Positions 1-6,170 of a DNA stretch of 13,796 nt are shown one piece after another. Below the pieces are notes generated by a model that ran no database searches, was not told the origin of the DNA, and was given only the letters and a program-made list of their open reading frames with translations. The position numbers and the translations under genes were made by a program. Position 1 is the first letter of the stretch. Each line of letters opens with the position of its first letter. The DNA is taken from positions 2,724 to 16,519 of the forward strand of contig LUJQ01000077.1 of NCBI GenBank assembly GCA_001689485.1, written 5' to 3'. Origin of the DNA: Bacteroidales bacterium M6 (GTDB lineage Bacteria; Bacteroidota; Bacteroidia; Bacteroidales; Muribaculaceae).

Positions 1-25
1 GTTTCAGCCACTCACCCACCTCTCC
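1..25 (-). tRNA. tRNA-Ser, 5' end only (cut by window edge)
   Basis: Read on the minus strand from base 25, the sequence begins GGAGAGG-TG-GGTGAGTGGC and continues TGAAAC. This matches the acceptor 5' strand and D-arm of a bacterial class II tRNA, and the GGAGAGG acceptor is typical of tRNA-Ser. The anticodon, variable arm and 3' end lie outside the window, so the isoacceptor cannot be named. A consensus promoter about 60 bases upstream on the same strand supports a real gene start here. Confidence 0.8.
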
Positions 26-83
26 AGTATTGATTTTATTTCCGGTTTTTGGAGAACCGCTGTTCTCTATCGGAAAAGCTTTG

Positions 84-115
84 CAAAGGTAGGTGTTCTA
101 AATGACATATGCAAA
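84..115 (-). promoter_or_regulatory. Bacteroidetes-type promoter for the tRNA-Ser gene
   Basis: On the minus strand the -33 element TTTG (115-112) is followed by a 20-base spacer and the -7 element TACCTTTG (91-84). This is an exact fit to TTTG-N19-21-TAnnTTTG used by the Bacteroidetes primary sigma factor. Transcription should begin near 77, leaving a leader of about 50 bases before the mature tRNA end at 25. A small GAGAAC-CGCT-GTTCTC hairpin (52-67) lies in that leader. Confidence 0.75.
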
Positions 116-226
116 TTTTGGTCGTTGAAAATTGAAAAATAATGTCTCGTAAAGGCTGAAGGATGCGAAATACAGTTTTTTGCGATAAGCAGGAGGTGAA
201 AGGGGGATTTTGATGAGGGATTTTGC

Positions 227-234
227 TAATTTTG
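227..234 (+). promoter_or_regulatory. possible -7 box for queD-queE
   Basis: TAATTTTG fits the TAnnTTTG -7 consensus and lies about 90 bases before the chosen queD start. No TTTG is present at the proper 19-21 base distance upstream; the nearest, at 209-212, gives only 14 bases. The call therefore rests on the -7 box alone. Confidence 0.3.
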
Positions 235-323
235 TATTCAATAATTAGTTGATCCGTCTGTTATTTTTCGAGTATGAACCTCGTTTGATTGATGACCGGT
301 TGATTAGGAATATCAAGAAAAAG

Positions 324-698
324 ATGTATTTTGTCAAAAAACGTATGGAGGTTGCTGGGTGTCATAGCCTCAGTCTGTCTTATCCGAGCAAATGTAGCCA
401 ACGCCATGGGCATAATTGGGTCATTACTGTTTATTGCCGGGCCAAGGAACTGAATCCTGATGGCATGGTTTGTGATTTCACCCATATAAAGGAGTGTATC
501 CATGATTATCTTGACCACGGAGATTTTAATGACTTGTTACCATTTAACCCTACTGCTGAAAATATTGCAAAATGGGTTACTGATATGATTCCTGAATGTT
601 ACAAGGCCAGTGTAAGGGAGTCGGAAGGTAACGTGGCTGTCTATGTTGCCGATGAAGAGCCTTGTGGATGTGTATTTGAAGAGGATTGTCCTGAATAA
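324..698 (+). CDS. queD: 6-carboxy-5,6,7,8-tetrahydropterin synthase (QueD)
   Basis: A 124-residue protein of the 6-pyruvoyl-tetrahydropterin synthase family. QueD converts 7,8-dihydroneopterin triphosphate to 6-carboxytetrahydropterin, the second step toward 7-deazaguanine and queuosine in tRNA. Family residues are visible: zinc ligands His14, His28 and His30 (the latter two in 'QRHGHNW'), the catalytic Cys24 just before them, an 'LDHGDFND' segment, and 'NPTAENIAKW' followed by 'ESEGNVAVY' near the C-terminus. The frame is open back to a TTG at 249, but the family normally starts at about 'MYxVxKRMEV', so the ATG at 324 is chosen; the 25 extra residues resemble nothing in the family. No clear Shine-Dalgarno is present, as is usual in Bacteroidetes. 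It lies 3 bases upstream of queE, so the two are almost certainly co-transcribed. Confidence 0.9.
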   Translation: MYFVKKRMEVAGCHSLSLSYPSKCSQRHGHNWVITVYCRAKELNPDGMVCDFTHIKECIHDYLDHGDFNDLLPFNPTAENIAKWVTDMIPECYKASVRESEGNVAVYVADEEPCGCVFEEDCPE

Positions 699-701
699 AT
701 T

Positions 702-1295
702 ATGAGGGTTAACGAGATTTTCTATTCTTTGCAGGGGGAGGGGTACTGGATGGGGCGACCCGCAGTGTTTGTGCGTTTGTCCGGGTGCAATTTAAAGTGC
801 CCGTTTTGTGATACGGAACATGAAACTTATACCGAGCTTACAGAACAGGAAATAATCGATATCGCAACAGGGTATCCCGCACGGCATATAGTCATAACAG
901 GCGGGGAGCCTACTTTGCAGTTGTCGGCAATGTTGGTACATGGATTGAAACGTGCCGGTTTTTATGTCCAGATTGAAACCAATGGTTCCATCGAGGTAGC
1001 TGATGAAATCCTGGCGGGTGTTGACTGGGTGACTTGTTCCCCAAAAGATGCAGACATGAAAATAGGTCGCATCGATGAGTTGAAAGTGATATTTCAATCA
1101 CCGACCGACCGTGAACGTTTGGCGCGATTCGAAAATGATGCGCTACAAGGCGGGAGTGTGCTTTCCCTTCAGCCTTGTGATGTCGGTGATGCCGTGCGGA
1201 ATCGAGGAATCGTAAGCAATACTATAGAATATGTCAAGGCTCATCCGGCATGGAGGTTATCACTACAGACTCATAAACTATTGGATATTAGATAA
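702..1295 (+). CDS. queE: 7-carboxy-7-deazaguanine synthase (QueE), radical SAM
   Basis: A 197-residue radical S-adenosylmethionine enzyme that contracts 6-carboxytetrahydropterin to 7-carboxy-7-deazaguanine, the step after QueD. The N-terminus has 'IFYSLQGEG', the QueE substrate/SAM region. The CX3CX2C motif that binds the [4Fe-4S] cluster is Cys29, Cys33 and Cys36. The SAM-binding 'ITGGEP' is at 65-70, 'CSPK' follows in the middle, and the C-terminus 'SLQTHKLLDIR' matches the family's usual '(L)QTHKLIGIR' ending. Length is normal for the short QueE form. The start is the ATG 3 bases after the queD stop. The gene converges on the FNT gene with only 25 bases between stop codons and no terminator hairpin there. 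Confidence 0.93.
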   Translation: MRVNEIFYSLQGEGYWMGRPAVFVRLSGCNLKCPFCDTEHETYTELTEQEIIDIATGYPARHIVITGGEPTLQLSAMLVHGLKRAGFYVQIETNGSIEVADEILAGVDWVTCSPKDADMKIGRIDELKVIFQSPTDRERLARFENDALQGGSVLSLQPCDVGDAVRNRGIVSNTIEYVKAHPAWRLSLQTHKLLDIR

Positions 1296-1320
1296 AGAAT
1301 GCGCCGACTAAGGGTTGTGG

Positions 1321-2106
1321 CTATGGCTTTGTTGTGGAATGCAGGACGTTGAACAGAGTCCCGACCAAGATAGCGCCTCCTATTATATTGCCTATCGTGA
1401 CAGGAATCAGATTCCGGAATAACGCATATAAATCCACATCTGCTCCTTCAAGCATTCCTGCCGGGATGAAGAACATATTGGCGATGCTGTGTTCATAGCC
1501 CAGCACGACAAATGTGCCTACCGGAATCAGGCATGCAAGGAATTTTGACGGGAGGGTGTCAACCATAAGGCACAGCCATACGGCAAGGCATACGCACCAA
1601 TTGGCAGCAATCGCTTTAATCAGTGCGGTGCCTACAGGCAGTGCTGCTTTTGATTCTGCAATAGCTATGATTGCCGAATGGTATGGCTCGGATGCTGTCA
1701 GCCCGCTTAGATAAACAAACAGGTAGGTGAATGACAATGCGCCTACAAAATTAAATGTCCATACAACAAACCAATGCCGAACCACTGAAAGGAATTTGTA
1801 ATGCCCTTGGTAACATCCCGGCATAAGCACTGCGTTGTTGCCTGTGAACAATTCCCCGCCAAACAGCACGATTAAAAATAACCCTACCGGGAACATCAAT
1901 CCACTTAATAATTTTTGAATGCCGGGGTTGGATGACGCCAATCCTGGTACGCCGAATCCGACAAATACCGAGAGCACACCTCCTAAGGCGATGAAGGCTC
2001 CCGCCATTATTGAAAGGGTTGCCAGACGTGTCAATGATATGCTGGTCTTGTCACAACCGATTCCTATTACTTTTGAGATTAACTGGGGGTGGGGTAATAT
2101 TGACAT
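1321..2106 (-). CDS. formate/nitrite transporter family (FNT) channel
   Basis: A 261-residue inner-membrane protein of the FocA/NirC (FNT) family, which form pentameric channels for formate, nitrite or other small monovalent anions. About six hydrophobic helices are seen (roughly 30-51, 66-84, 110-132, 158-180, 187-203 and 234-255). Family hallmarks are 'ELFTGNN' (85-91), 'KAIAANWCVCLAVW' (164-177), 'GYEHSIANMFFIP' with the conserved pore His206, and 'NLIPVTIGNIIGG'. Substrate cannot be fixed from sequence. FocA-type channels also pass acetate and lactate, and the acid-forming ptb-buk pair lies upstream on the same strand, so export of a fermentation acid is plausible but inferred. A 269-base gap with two hairpins separates it from buk. 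No consensus promoter was found in that gap. Confidence 0.9.
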   Translation of the reverse strand: MSILPHPQLISKVIGIGCDKTSISLTRLATLSIMAGAFIALGGVLSVFVGFGVPGLASSNPGIQKLLSGLMFPVGLFLIVLFGGELFTGNNAVLMPGCYQGHYKFLSVVRHWFVVWTFNFVGALSFTYLFVYLSGLTASEPYHSAIIAIAESKAALPVGTALIKAIAANWCVCLAVWLCLMVDTLPSKFLACLIPVGTFVVLGYEHSIANMFFIPAGMLEGADVDLYALFRNLIPVTIGNIIGGAILVGTLFNVLHSTTKP

Positions 2107-2257
2107 TTTGGTGTTATGATTGTGTTATGCGGGTGAGCTGGTTTGCAGATAGGTTAAGTTGCGCGGAACGCATGATAATTTCACTCGCAGTTGGAATGGT
2201 TGGTCGGAATTATGTATTACCGGCATTTTCCTTTTGTCGGTACCTTAGAATAATTGG

Positions 2258-2276
2258 AGAGGCCAAGATGGCCTCT
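2258..2276. other. 8-bp perfect stem-loop between buk and the FNT gene
   Basis: AGAGGCCA-AGA-TGGCCTCT is a perfect 8-bp stem with a 3-base loop. It stands 5 bases beyond the larger hairpin at 2282-2367. Neither strand shows a strong T tract (plus has only TTTG), so a terminator role is possible but not clear. Confidence 0.6.
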
Positions 2277-2281
2277 TTGCC

Positions 2282-2367
2282 TAAATCCAACGGCTGGAGC
2301 TTTTACCTTTCATGCTTCCACTGAGAATTTGGATGCGTGTGGGTAACAGCTTCAGCCGTTGGATTTA
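2282..2367 (-). terminator. long imperfect hairpin downstream of buk (terminator or structured RNA)
   Basis: The outer arms 2282-2301 and 2348-2367 pair over 20 positions with one G-U wobble. After one mismatch they continue with TTACC/GGTAA (2303-2307 with 2342-2346). CATGC/GCGTG and TCCA/TGGA pairs then extend the fold toward the middle, so nearly all 86 bases fold into one rod. It starts 8 bases after the buk stop codon, where a terminator or mRNA 3'-end stabiliser would sit. There is no T tract, so factor-independent termination is not assured. Confidence 0.6.
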
Positions 2368-2375
2368 TGAAATCA

Positions 2376-3497
2376 TCAGTTCAGTTGTGGCTCGACTTTT
2401 TGAACGGATGATTTCTTTTGGGTATAGGTTTGCACTTCCTGCTCCCCGGTCAGTGCCCCGAGTGCATTTAAAGCAAGTGCTTCCAGTTCATCCTCGCCCG
2501 GGAATACATGAACCGGTGCAATGTAGTCGATTAATTCTGTCAGCCGTGAAATCACATATTCGGAATATGCGATACCGCCTGTAATGAGAATTGCGTCAAC
2601 TTTTCCTCTGAACACGGGTGTGAGAGCGGCGATGTGTTTTGCTATTTGATAAATCATGGCATCCAGCACCAGTTTGGCATACTCATCGCCGTTTTTGATC
2701 CGTTCTTCGATTTCCGGTATGTGCGTAGAGCCGAGGTGTGCCGCCAGGCCTGCTTTCCCACTGATTCGTTTTTTTAATTCCTCCTTGGTGTAACGACCGG
2801 AATAGCACAGGTCGATAAGCGACCCTGCAGGCAGTGTGCCGGCACGTTCGGGTGAGAACGGACCCTCGCCGTCGAAAGCGTTGTTAACATCAACCGCCTT
2901 GCCTTTTTTGTGAGCCCCGATGGAAATGCCGCCTCCGAGGTGGCAAATTATCAGGTTCATATCTTCATATTTTATCGGATTAGAGGGTGTGGCTTCTGTT
3001 ATTTTGGATGCAAAGCGACGCCCGATTGCCCTTTGGTTCAAGGCATGCCAGGTGGTTACACGGGGCATAAGGGGAGAGCCTGTGACACGTGCCACTTCGT
3101 CGAGTTCGTCAACAACGCCGGGGTCGGCAATGAATGCCTTGCATCCCAGTTCGTCGGCCAAGTCGCGTGCGATAAGGCACCCGAGGTTGCATGCGTGGCT
3201 TCGACGCACCTTGCGGATATCGGCCACCATTGCGTCATTAACTTCGTAAACACCTCCTGGAATCGGCCGTAACAAACCTCCCCGGCCAATAACCGCATCG
3301 AATTCAAAAGGGATGCCGTTTTCGGCAAGAGCGTTTAGAATCAGGTTTTTCCTGAAATCAAACTGGTCGATGACTTTGGGGAACTTTTCCAAATCATCAA
3401 CACTGTGGCGTAAACATAGCGAAAAAGTAGGTTTCTCATTTTCGAATACGGCCATTTTTGTGGAGGTCGATCCAGGGTTTATCGCAAGTATTTTCAT
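2376..3497 (-). CDS. buk: butyrate kinase (Buk)
   Basis: A 373-residue acetate/butyrate kinase of the ASKHA fold. It transfers phosphate from butyryl-phosphate (or a branched-chain acyl-phosphate) to ADP, giving free acid and ATP. Seen in order: the N-terminal phosphate-binding 'NPGSTSTK' (7-14), 'GRGGLLRPIPGGVY' (71-84), 'PRVTTWHALNQRAIGRR' (145-161), the second phosphate loop 'CHLGGGISIGAH' (185-196), 'FDGEGPFSPERAGTLP' and the adenosine loop 'ILITGGIAYSE' (303-313). These are butyrate-kinase rather than acetate-kinase signatures. The start is the ATG before 'KILAINPGS'; the open frame runs 8 codons further upstream but without family resemblance. A charged tail of some 20 residues after 'LGALTGEQEV' makes it slightly longer than usual. 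It is 86 bases downstream of ptb on the same strand and probably shares its transcript. Confidence 0.93.
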   Translation of the reverse strand: MKILAINPGSTSTKMAVFENEKPTFSLCLRHSVDDLEKFPKVIDQFDFRKNLILNALAENGIPFEFDAVIGRGGLLRPIPGGVYEVNDAMVADIRKVRRSHACNLGCLIARDLADELGCKAFIADPGVVDELDEVARVTGSPLMPRVTTWHALNQRAIGRRFASKITEATPSNPIKYEDMNLIICHLGGGISIGAHKKGKAVDVNNAFDGEGPFSPERAGTLPAGSLIDLCYSGRYTKEELKKRISGKAGLAAHLGSTHIPEIEERIKNGDEYAKLVLDAMIYQIAKHIAALTPVFRGKVDAILITGGIAYSEYVISRLTELIDYIAPVHVFPGEDELEALALNALGALTGEQEVQTYTQKKSSVQKVEPQLN

Positions 3498-3583
3498 ATT
3501 GGCGAAGTTGATTGAGGTCAATGGTTTTTAGATAAGGAAGTCTCGTCAGATATGTGAAATCCAATTGTGGTTGGTGCGGCGTG

Positions 3584-4489
3584 CTATGCGTTGATACATG
3601 CCAGCGCCATGCTTAAGAATTTCGATTCAGTCGAGTCGCTTCGTGATGACAGGATGACCGGGCATGCCGGGCCTTGAAGTATGCCTGCAATCACCGCATT
3701 GCCAAACAAGGTGATTGTTTTATAAAATGTGTTGCCTGATTCGATGTTGGGGAATATCAGGAGGTCGGCATCACCGCACACATCCGAAGTCAACCCTTTT
3801 ACTGCCGCGCTATGGCTGTCGCAAGCCGTTTTCACATCCATTGGCCCTGCCATTTCCACGTCGCCGAACCTGCCTTCCGTTGCCATTTCTATCAGTTCTA
3901 CATAGTCGGTGGAATTCGGGAATTTAGGATTTACTTTTTCAGTAAAGTGGATCAAGGCAACTTTCGGCCTGGCAATACCGAGTTTACGGCATGTGTCGAG
4001 ATCATATGCGATAATCTCTGCTCGTTGTTCCAATGTGGGATAGGGTATTACGGCTACATCAGAAAAGAACAGGAGTTTTTTGTAATTCGGCAGCTGTGCC
4101 ACTGATAAATGTGTGAGGAGTTTTCCTTTGGGTAGGAGTCCTGTTTCCTTATTTAATATAGCACGAAGAAAATTGTCGGTATTAATCAGGCCTTTCATAA
4201 GGATGTCGGCATTTCCCTCATGCACCATCCTTACAGCAGTGCGGGCCGCATCATCGGGGTCGGCAACGATTTCAATATGCACACCTGGTGCTTGTTTCAG
4301 AGATTCCGGTATAACCGAATCCAGCCGGGAATCTCCCAGCAATACCAACTCGGCCAGCCCTTCGGCATGGGCGCGTGAAGCGGCTGCGATTGTTTCTTCA
4401 TCATAAGGACAGACAACGGCAACCCGTTTGCGGGTTCCGGCCTTCCTTAAGTGCTCGATCATTTGTGGAAACGTGTTGATTTGTTGCAT
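3584..4489 (-). CDS. ptb: phosphate butyryltransferase (Ptb)
   Basis: A 301-residue member of the phosphate acetyl/butyryltransferase family. It exchanges CoA for phosphate on butyryl-CoA, and often on isobutyryl- or isovaleryl-CoA, giving the acyl-phosphate used by Buk. Recognised segments are 'ADILMKGLINTDNFLRAILNKETGLL' (94-119), 'LTHLSV', 'FFSDVAVIPYPTLEQR', 'FTEKVNPKFPNSTD', 'GPMDVKTACDSHSAAVKG' and the C-terminal 'DLLIFPNIESGNTFYKT'. The start chosen is the ATG before 'QQINTFPQM'; a longer frame exists upstream to 4561, but its 24 residues (lysine and phenylalanine rich) look like AT-rich leader DNA. It is the first gene of the ptb-buk pair. No exact consensus promoter was found directly upstream; the nearest -7 match is GATATTTG on the minus strand about 30 bases before the start. 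A candidate attenuated leader lies further up. Confidence 0.92.
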   Translation of the reverse strand: MQQINTFPQMIEHLRKAGTRKRVAVVCPYDEETIAAASRAHAEGLAELVLLGDSRLDSVIPESLKQAPGVHIEIVADPDDAARTAVRMVHEGNADILMKGLINTDNFLRAILNKETGLLPKGKLLTHLSVAQLPNYKKLLFFSDVAVIPYPTLEQRAEIIAYDLDTCRKLGIARPKVALIHFTEKVNPKFPNSTDYVELIEMATEGRFGDVEMAGPMDVKTACDSHSAAVKGLTSDVCGDADLLIFPNIESGNTFYKTITLFGNAVIAGILQGPACPVILSSRSDSTESKFLSMALACINA

Positions 4490-4685
4490 GGCAATAAGAT
4501 TGTTTTTTGCAAATATCTGAAATTTTTGCGAACGCACATAATTTTTAGACAGAAAAATCACTTCAAAATACTTTTTTTGCTGCCCTGTTTCGTGCTTTTT
4601 TTAAGCTACTCAAGAGTGTGTGACTTACAAAAAGAATTTGAAATGGCGCTAATTGTGAATAACATTCTTATAGCAGGCTGTATAG

Positions 4686-4714
4686 ATTGCACAAATGCGC
4701 ATAAAGTGTGCAAT
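4686..4714. promoter_or_regulatory. operator-like inverted repeat upstream of ptb
   Basis: ATTGCACA (4686-4693) and TGTGCAAT (4707-4714) are perfect 8-base inverted arms. The 13-base centre contains the palindrome ATGCGCAT. Allowing one mismatch, outer bases ATA/TAT extend the symmetry to 12 bases per arm. It lies about 200 bases before the ptb start. The arms recall CRP/FNR-type half-sites, but the spacing is longer than theirs, so no regulator is named. Confidence 0.4.
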
Positions 4715-4766
4715 ATATGTAAAACAGGATAACGACATAGGAGCAGCCGAAATGAGGGAGATGCAC

Positions 4767-4803
4767 AAAAAAGTGGAGGAGGCTAACCAATAGTCTCCTC
4801 CAC
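4767..4803 (-). terminator. intrinsic terminator, minus strand, ahead of ptb
   Basis: A 13-bp stem (4773-4785 with 4791-4803, one G-U pair) and a 5-base loop is followed on the minus strand by TTTTTT (4772-4767). This is a textbook intrinsic terminator oriented to stop transcripts running toward ptb. No protein gene ends here, which is why a small RNA or attenuated leader is proposed upstream. On the plus strand there is no T tract. Confidence 0.8.
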
Positions 4804-4907
4804 AGGGAATATTAAATCAGATGAAGAGAAAAAAGTTTGTTCATTGGCTTAAAAGCCTGTAAAATTAATTATGCCATAAATATCTGTTGTCGCTAAATTG
4901 CTTATAG
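4767..4907 (-). ncRNA. candidate small RNA or attenuator leader upstream of ptb
   Basis: A minus-strand promoter (4945-4914) and a strong intrinsic terminator (4803-4767) bracket about 140 bases without a normal gene. This is the layout of a stand-alone small RNA. Because the same strand continues to ptb 278 bases further on, it could instead be an attenuated leader of ptb-buk. It contains a tiny open frame of 10 codons (4844-4812) rich in Leu, ending 8 bases before the terminator stem. Its TCTCTTC segment could pair with GAGGAGA in the terminator's left arm, an antiterminator-like alternative. It does not match an RNA family that I recognise. Confidence 0.45.
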
Positions 4908-4913
4908 TAATGG

Positions 4914-4945
4914 CAAAGATAAAATTAAATTTTTGCATTTGCAAG
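4914..4945 (-). promoter_or_regulatory. Bacteroidetes-type promoter for the candidate small RNA/leader
   Basis: On the minus strand, CTTG (4945-4942, one mismatch to TTTG) is followed by 20 bases and TATCTTTG (4921-4914), an exact TAnnTTTG. Transcription would start near 4907 and run toward ptb. A palindrome abuts the -33 box at 4945-4972. Confidence 0.55.
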
Positions 4946-4972
4946 CATTTTGCGCGTAAAAACGCGTAATGC
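4945..4972. promoter_or_regulatory. palindrome abutting the -33 box, possible operator
   Basis: GCATT and CGCGT on the left pair with ACGCG and AATGC on the right around an AAAA centre; a 3-base versus 1-base internal asymmetry separates the two blocks. It sits directly upstream of the minus-strand promoter, inside the gap between the two divergent promoters. A protein-binding site or a hairpin are both possible. Confidence 0.4.
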
Positions 4973-4977
4973 CTGTC

Positions 4978-5010
4978 AAAAAGGCCAGCGACAGCCGTTT
5001 GCGGTCGGCC
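4978..5010 (-). terminator. hairpin with T tract between divergent promoters
   Basis: Outer GGCC/GGCC (4983-4986 with 5007-5010) encloses GAC/GTC and CG/CG pairings with small bulges. On the minus strand it is followed by TTTTT (4982-4978). It could stop antisense transcription coming from the SPFH gene, insulating the minus-strand promoter beyond it. The stem is imperfect, so this is less certain than the terminator at 4767-4803. Confidence 0.4.
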
Positions 5011-5015
5011 ATATG

Positions 5016-5046
5016 TTTGAAAATATGGATTAAAAGCGTAACTTTG
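5016..5046 (+). promoter_or_regulatory. Bacteroidetes-type promoter of the SPFH gene
   Basis: TTTG (5016-5019), a 19-base spacer and TAACTTTG (5039-5046) match TTTG-N19-21-TAnnTTTG exactly. Transcription should start near 5053, giving an untranslated leader of about 90 bases. That leader contains a perfect 8-bp hairpin, CAGCATAT (5060-5067) with ATATGCTG (5080-5087). Confidence 0.75.
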
Positions 5047-5141
5047 TGTTCAATGCAAGCAGCATATCGGATATGTGGCATATGCTGATGAGCAGTTACA
5101 TGGGTTTTGCAAATAATAATATCAAATAAAAATATTGCACT

Positions 5142-6107
5142 ATGAACATTAACATTAATAATGCAGACAGCCCCGGCACATCCAACGAACAACGGGAATA
5201 TCCTTTCCGCGGGCTTTGTATTTCAGGGTTCGCCATGTTGTTTTTCACATTCATCCTGTTGCCAGCAATAATTATAACATCTGTCTCGCTATGGATTGAA
5301 ACCATCCCGGCGCTTGCGGTCACTATAGGAGGTTTTTGTTTTATATTGTTTATCCTTGGGTGTATCGGATATTTTACCCAGGAACCAAATGAAGCCCGGG
5401 TAATGATTTTCTTCGGAAAATATAAGGGCACTTGCCGACAGACCGGATATTATTGGGTCAATCCCTTTGTGTCACGTAAAAAGCTTTCCTTGCGCATACG
5501 CAATATGGACATCGAGCCGATTAAGGTAAACGACAAAGTTGGTAACCCGGTGCTTATCGGGATGGTGCTGGTTTGGAAAATCAAAGATACATATAGAGCG
5601 GTTTTCGATATCGACTCACAGTCGCTTACAAACGGCATTAACACAGGTGTGAGCAATGCCGCCCTCGAAAAATTCGTGCGTATCCAAAGTGATGCGGCAC
5701 TGCGTGAGGTGACCGGCCATTTTGCATATGATCAAACCGGGGGCGATAACCATGAGCTTACGTTGCGCGACGGAGGCGATGAAATCAATGAATTGTTGGA
5801 ACGTAAGATTAACGAGCGGTTGGCAATTGCGGGGATGGAAGTTGTTGAAGCTCGTTTGAATTATCTGGCATATGCCCCTGAAATTGCTGCTGTCATGCTT
5901 CGTCGTCAACAGGCTTCGGCTATTATCTCGGCTAGGGAAAAAATCGTCGAGGGGGCCGTAAGCATGGTGAAAATGGCTATTGACCGTATAGAAGATGACG
6001 GGGTGGTCAAATTCGATGATGCCCGTAAGGCTTCGCTGGTCGGGAATCTGCTTGTTGTTTTATGTAGCGATGAGCCTGCGCAGCCGGTTCTCAATGCTGA
6101 TTCCTGA
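5142..6107 (+). CDS. SPFH/Band 7 domain membrane protein
   Basis: A 321-residue SPFH (stomatin/prohibitin/flotillin/HflK) family protein. Two hydrophobic segments near the N-terminus (about 28-50 and 55-78) should anchor it in the inner membrane, possibly as a hairpin. The Band 7 domain follows from about 82: 'EPNEARVMIFFGKYKGT' (81-97), 'GYYWVNPF', 'NMDIEPIKVNDKVGNPVLIGMVLVWKI' (121-147), then 'INERLAIAGMEVVEARLNYLAYAPEIAAVMLRRQQASAIISARE' (223-266), the usual helical end of the domain. Such proteins oligomerise in membranes as scaffolds or protease regulators; the exact role here is unknown. The start ATG fits the promoter and the hydrophobic profile. No NfeD-like or protease partner is adjacent. 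A hairpin terminator at 6135 suggests a single-gene transcript. Confidence 0.88.
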   Translation: MNININNADSPGTSNEQREYPFRGLCISGFAMLFFTFILLPAIIITSVSLWIETIPALAVTIGGFCFILFILGCIGYFTQEPNEARVMIFFGKYKGTCRQTGYYWVNPFVSRKKLSLRIRNMDIEPIKVNDKVGNPVLIGMVLVWKIKDTYRAVFDIDSQSLTNGINTGVSNAALEKFVRIQSDAALREVTGHFAYDQTGGDNHELTLRDGGDEINELLERKINERLAIAGMEVVEARLNYLAYAPEIAAVMLRRQQASAIISAREKIVEGAVSMVKMAIDRIEDDGVVKFDDARKASLVGNLLVVLCSDEPAQPVLNADS

Positions 6108-6134
6108 CATTTTCTTTGAATAAACATTGTTTAG

Positions 6135-6170
6135 CGCCTGTGGCTGATTTGCAGTCACAGGCGTTGTCGT
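6135..6170 (+). terminator. terminator after the SPFH gene
   Basis: A 12-bp stem (6135-6146 with 6152-6163, one G-U) with loop ATTTG is followed by a moderately T-rich run (TTGTCGT, then CTT). It begins 28 bases after the SPFH stop codon. Confidence 0.65.

Larger units (their letters stand above)
4490..5141. other. 650-bp AT-rich regulatory region between ptb and the SPFH gene
   Basis: No convincing protein gene lies in this divergent interval. It holds, from left to right, an operator-like inverted repeat (4686-4714), a minus-strand terminator (4767-4803), the body of a probable small RNA or leader, a minus-strand promoter (4914-4945), two palindromes (4945-4972 and 4983-5010) and the plus-strand promoter of the SPFH gene (5016-5046). 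Longer open frames across it are AT-rich chance frames with no family features. Confidence 0.7.

Noticed and set aside
249..323. In-frame TTG start that would add 25 residues to QueD
   Set aside because: The added residues do not resemble the family, while the ATG at 324 gives the expected 'MYxVxKRMEV' start.
4451..4732. 93-codon plus-strand frame upstream of the SPFH gene
   Set aside because: It overlaps the start of ptb on the opposite strand, has Cys/Leu/Phe-rich chance composition, and has no promoter or family features.
4902..5192. 96-codon minus-strand frame
   Set aside because: It runs antisense through the SPFH start and its exact-match promoter and through two hairpins; the translation looks like random AT-rich coding.
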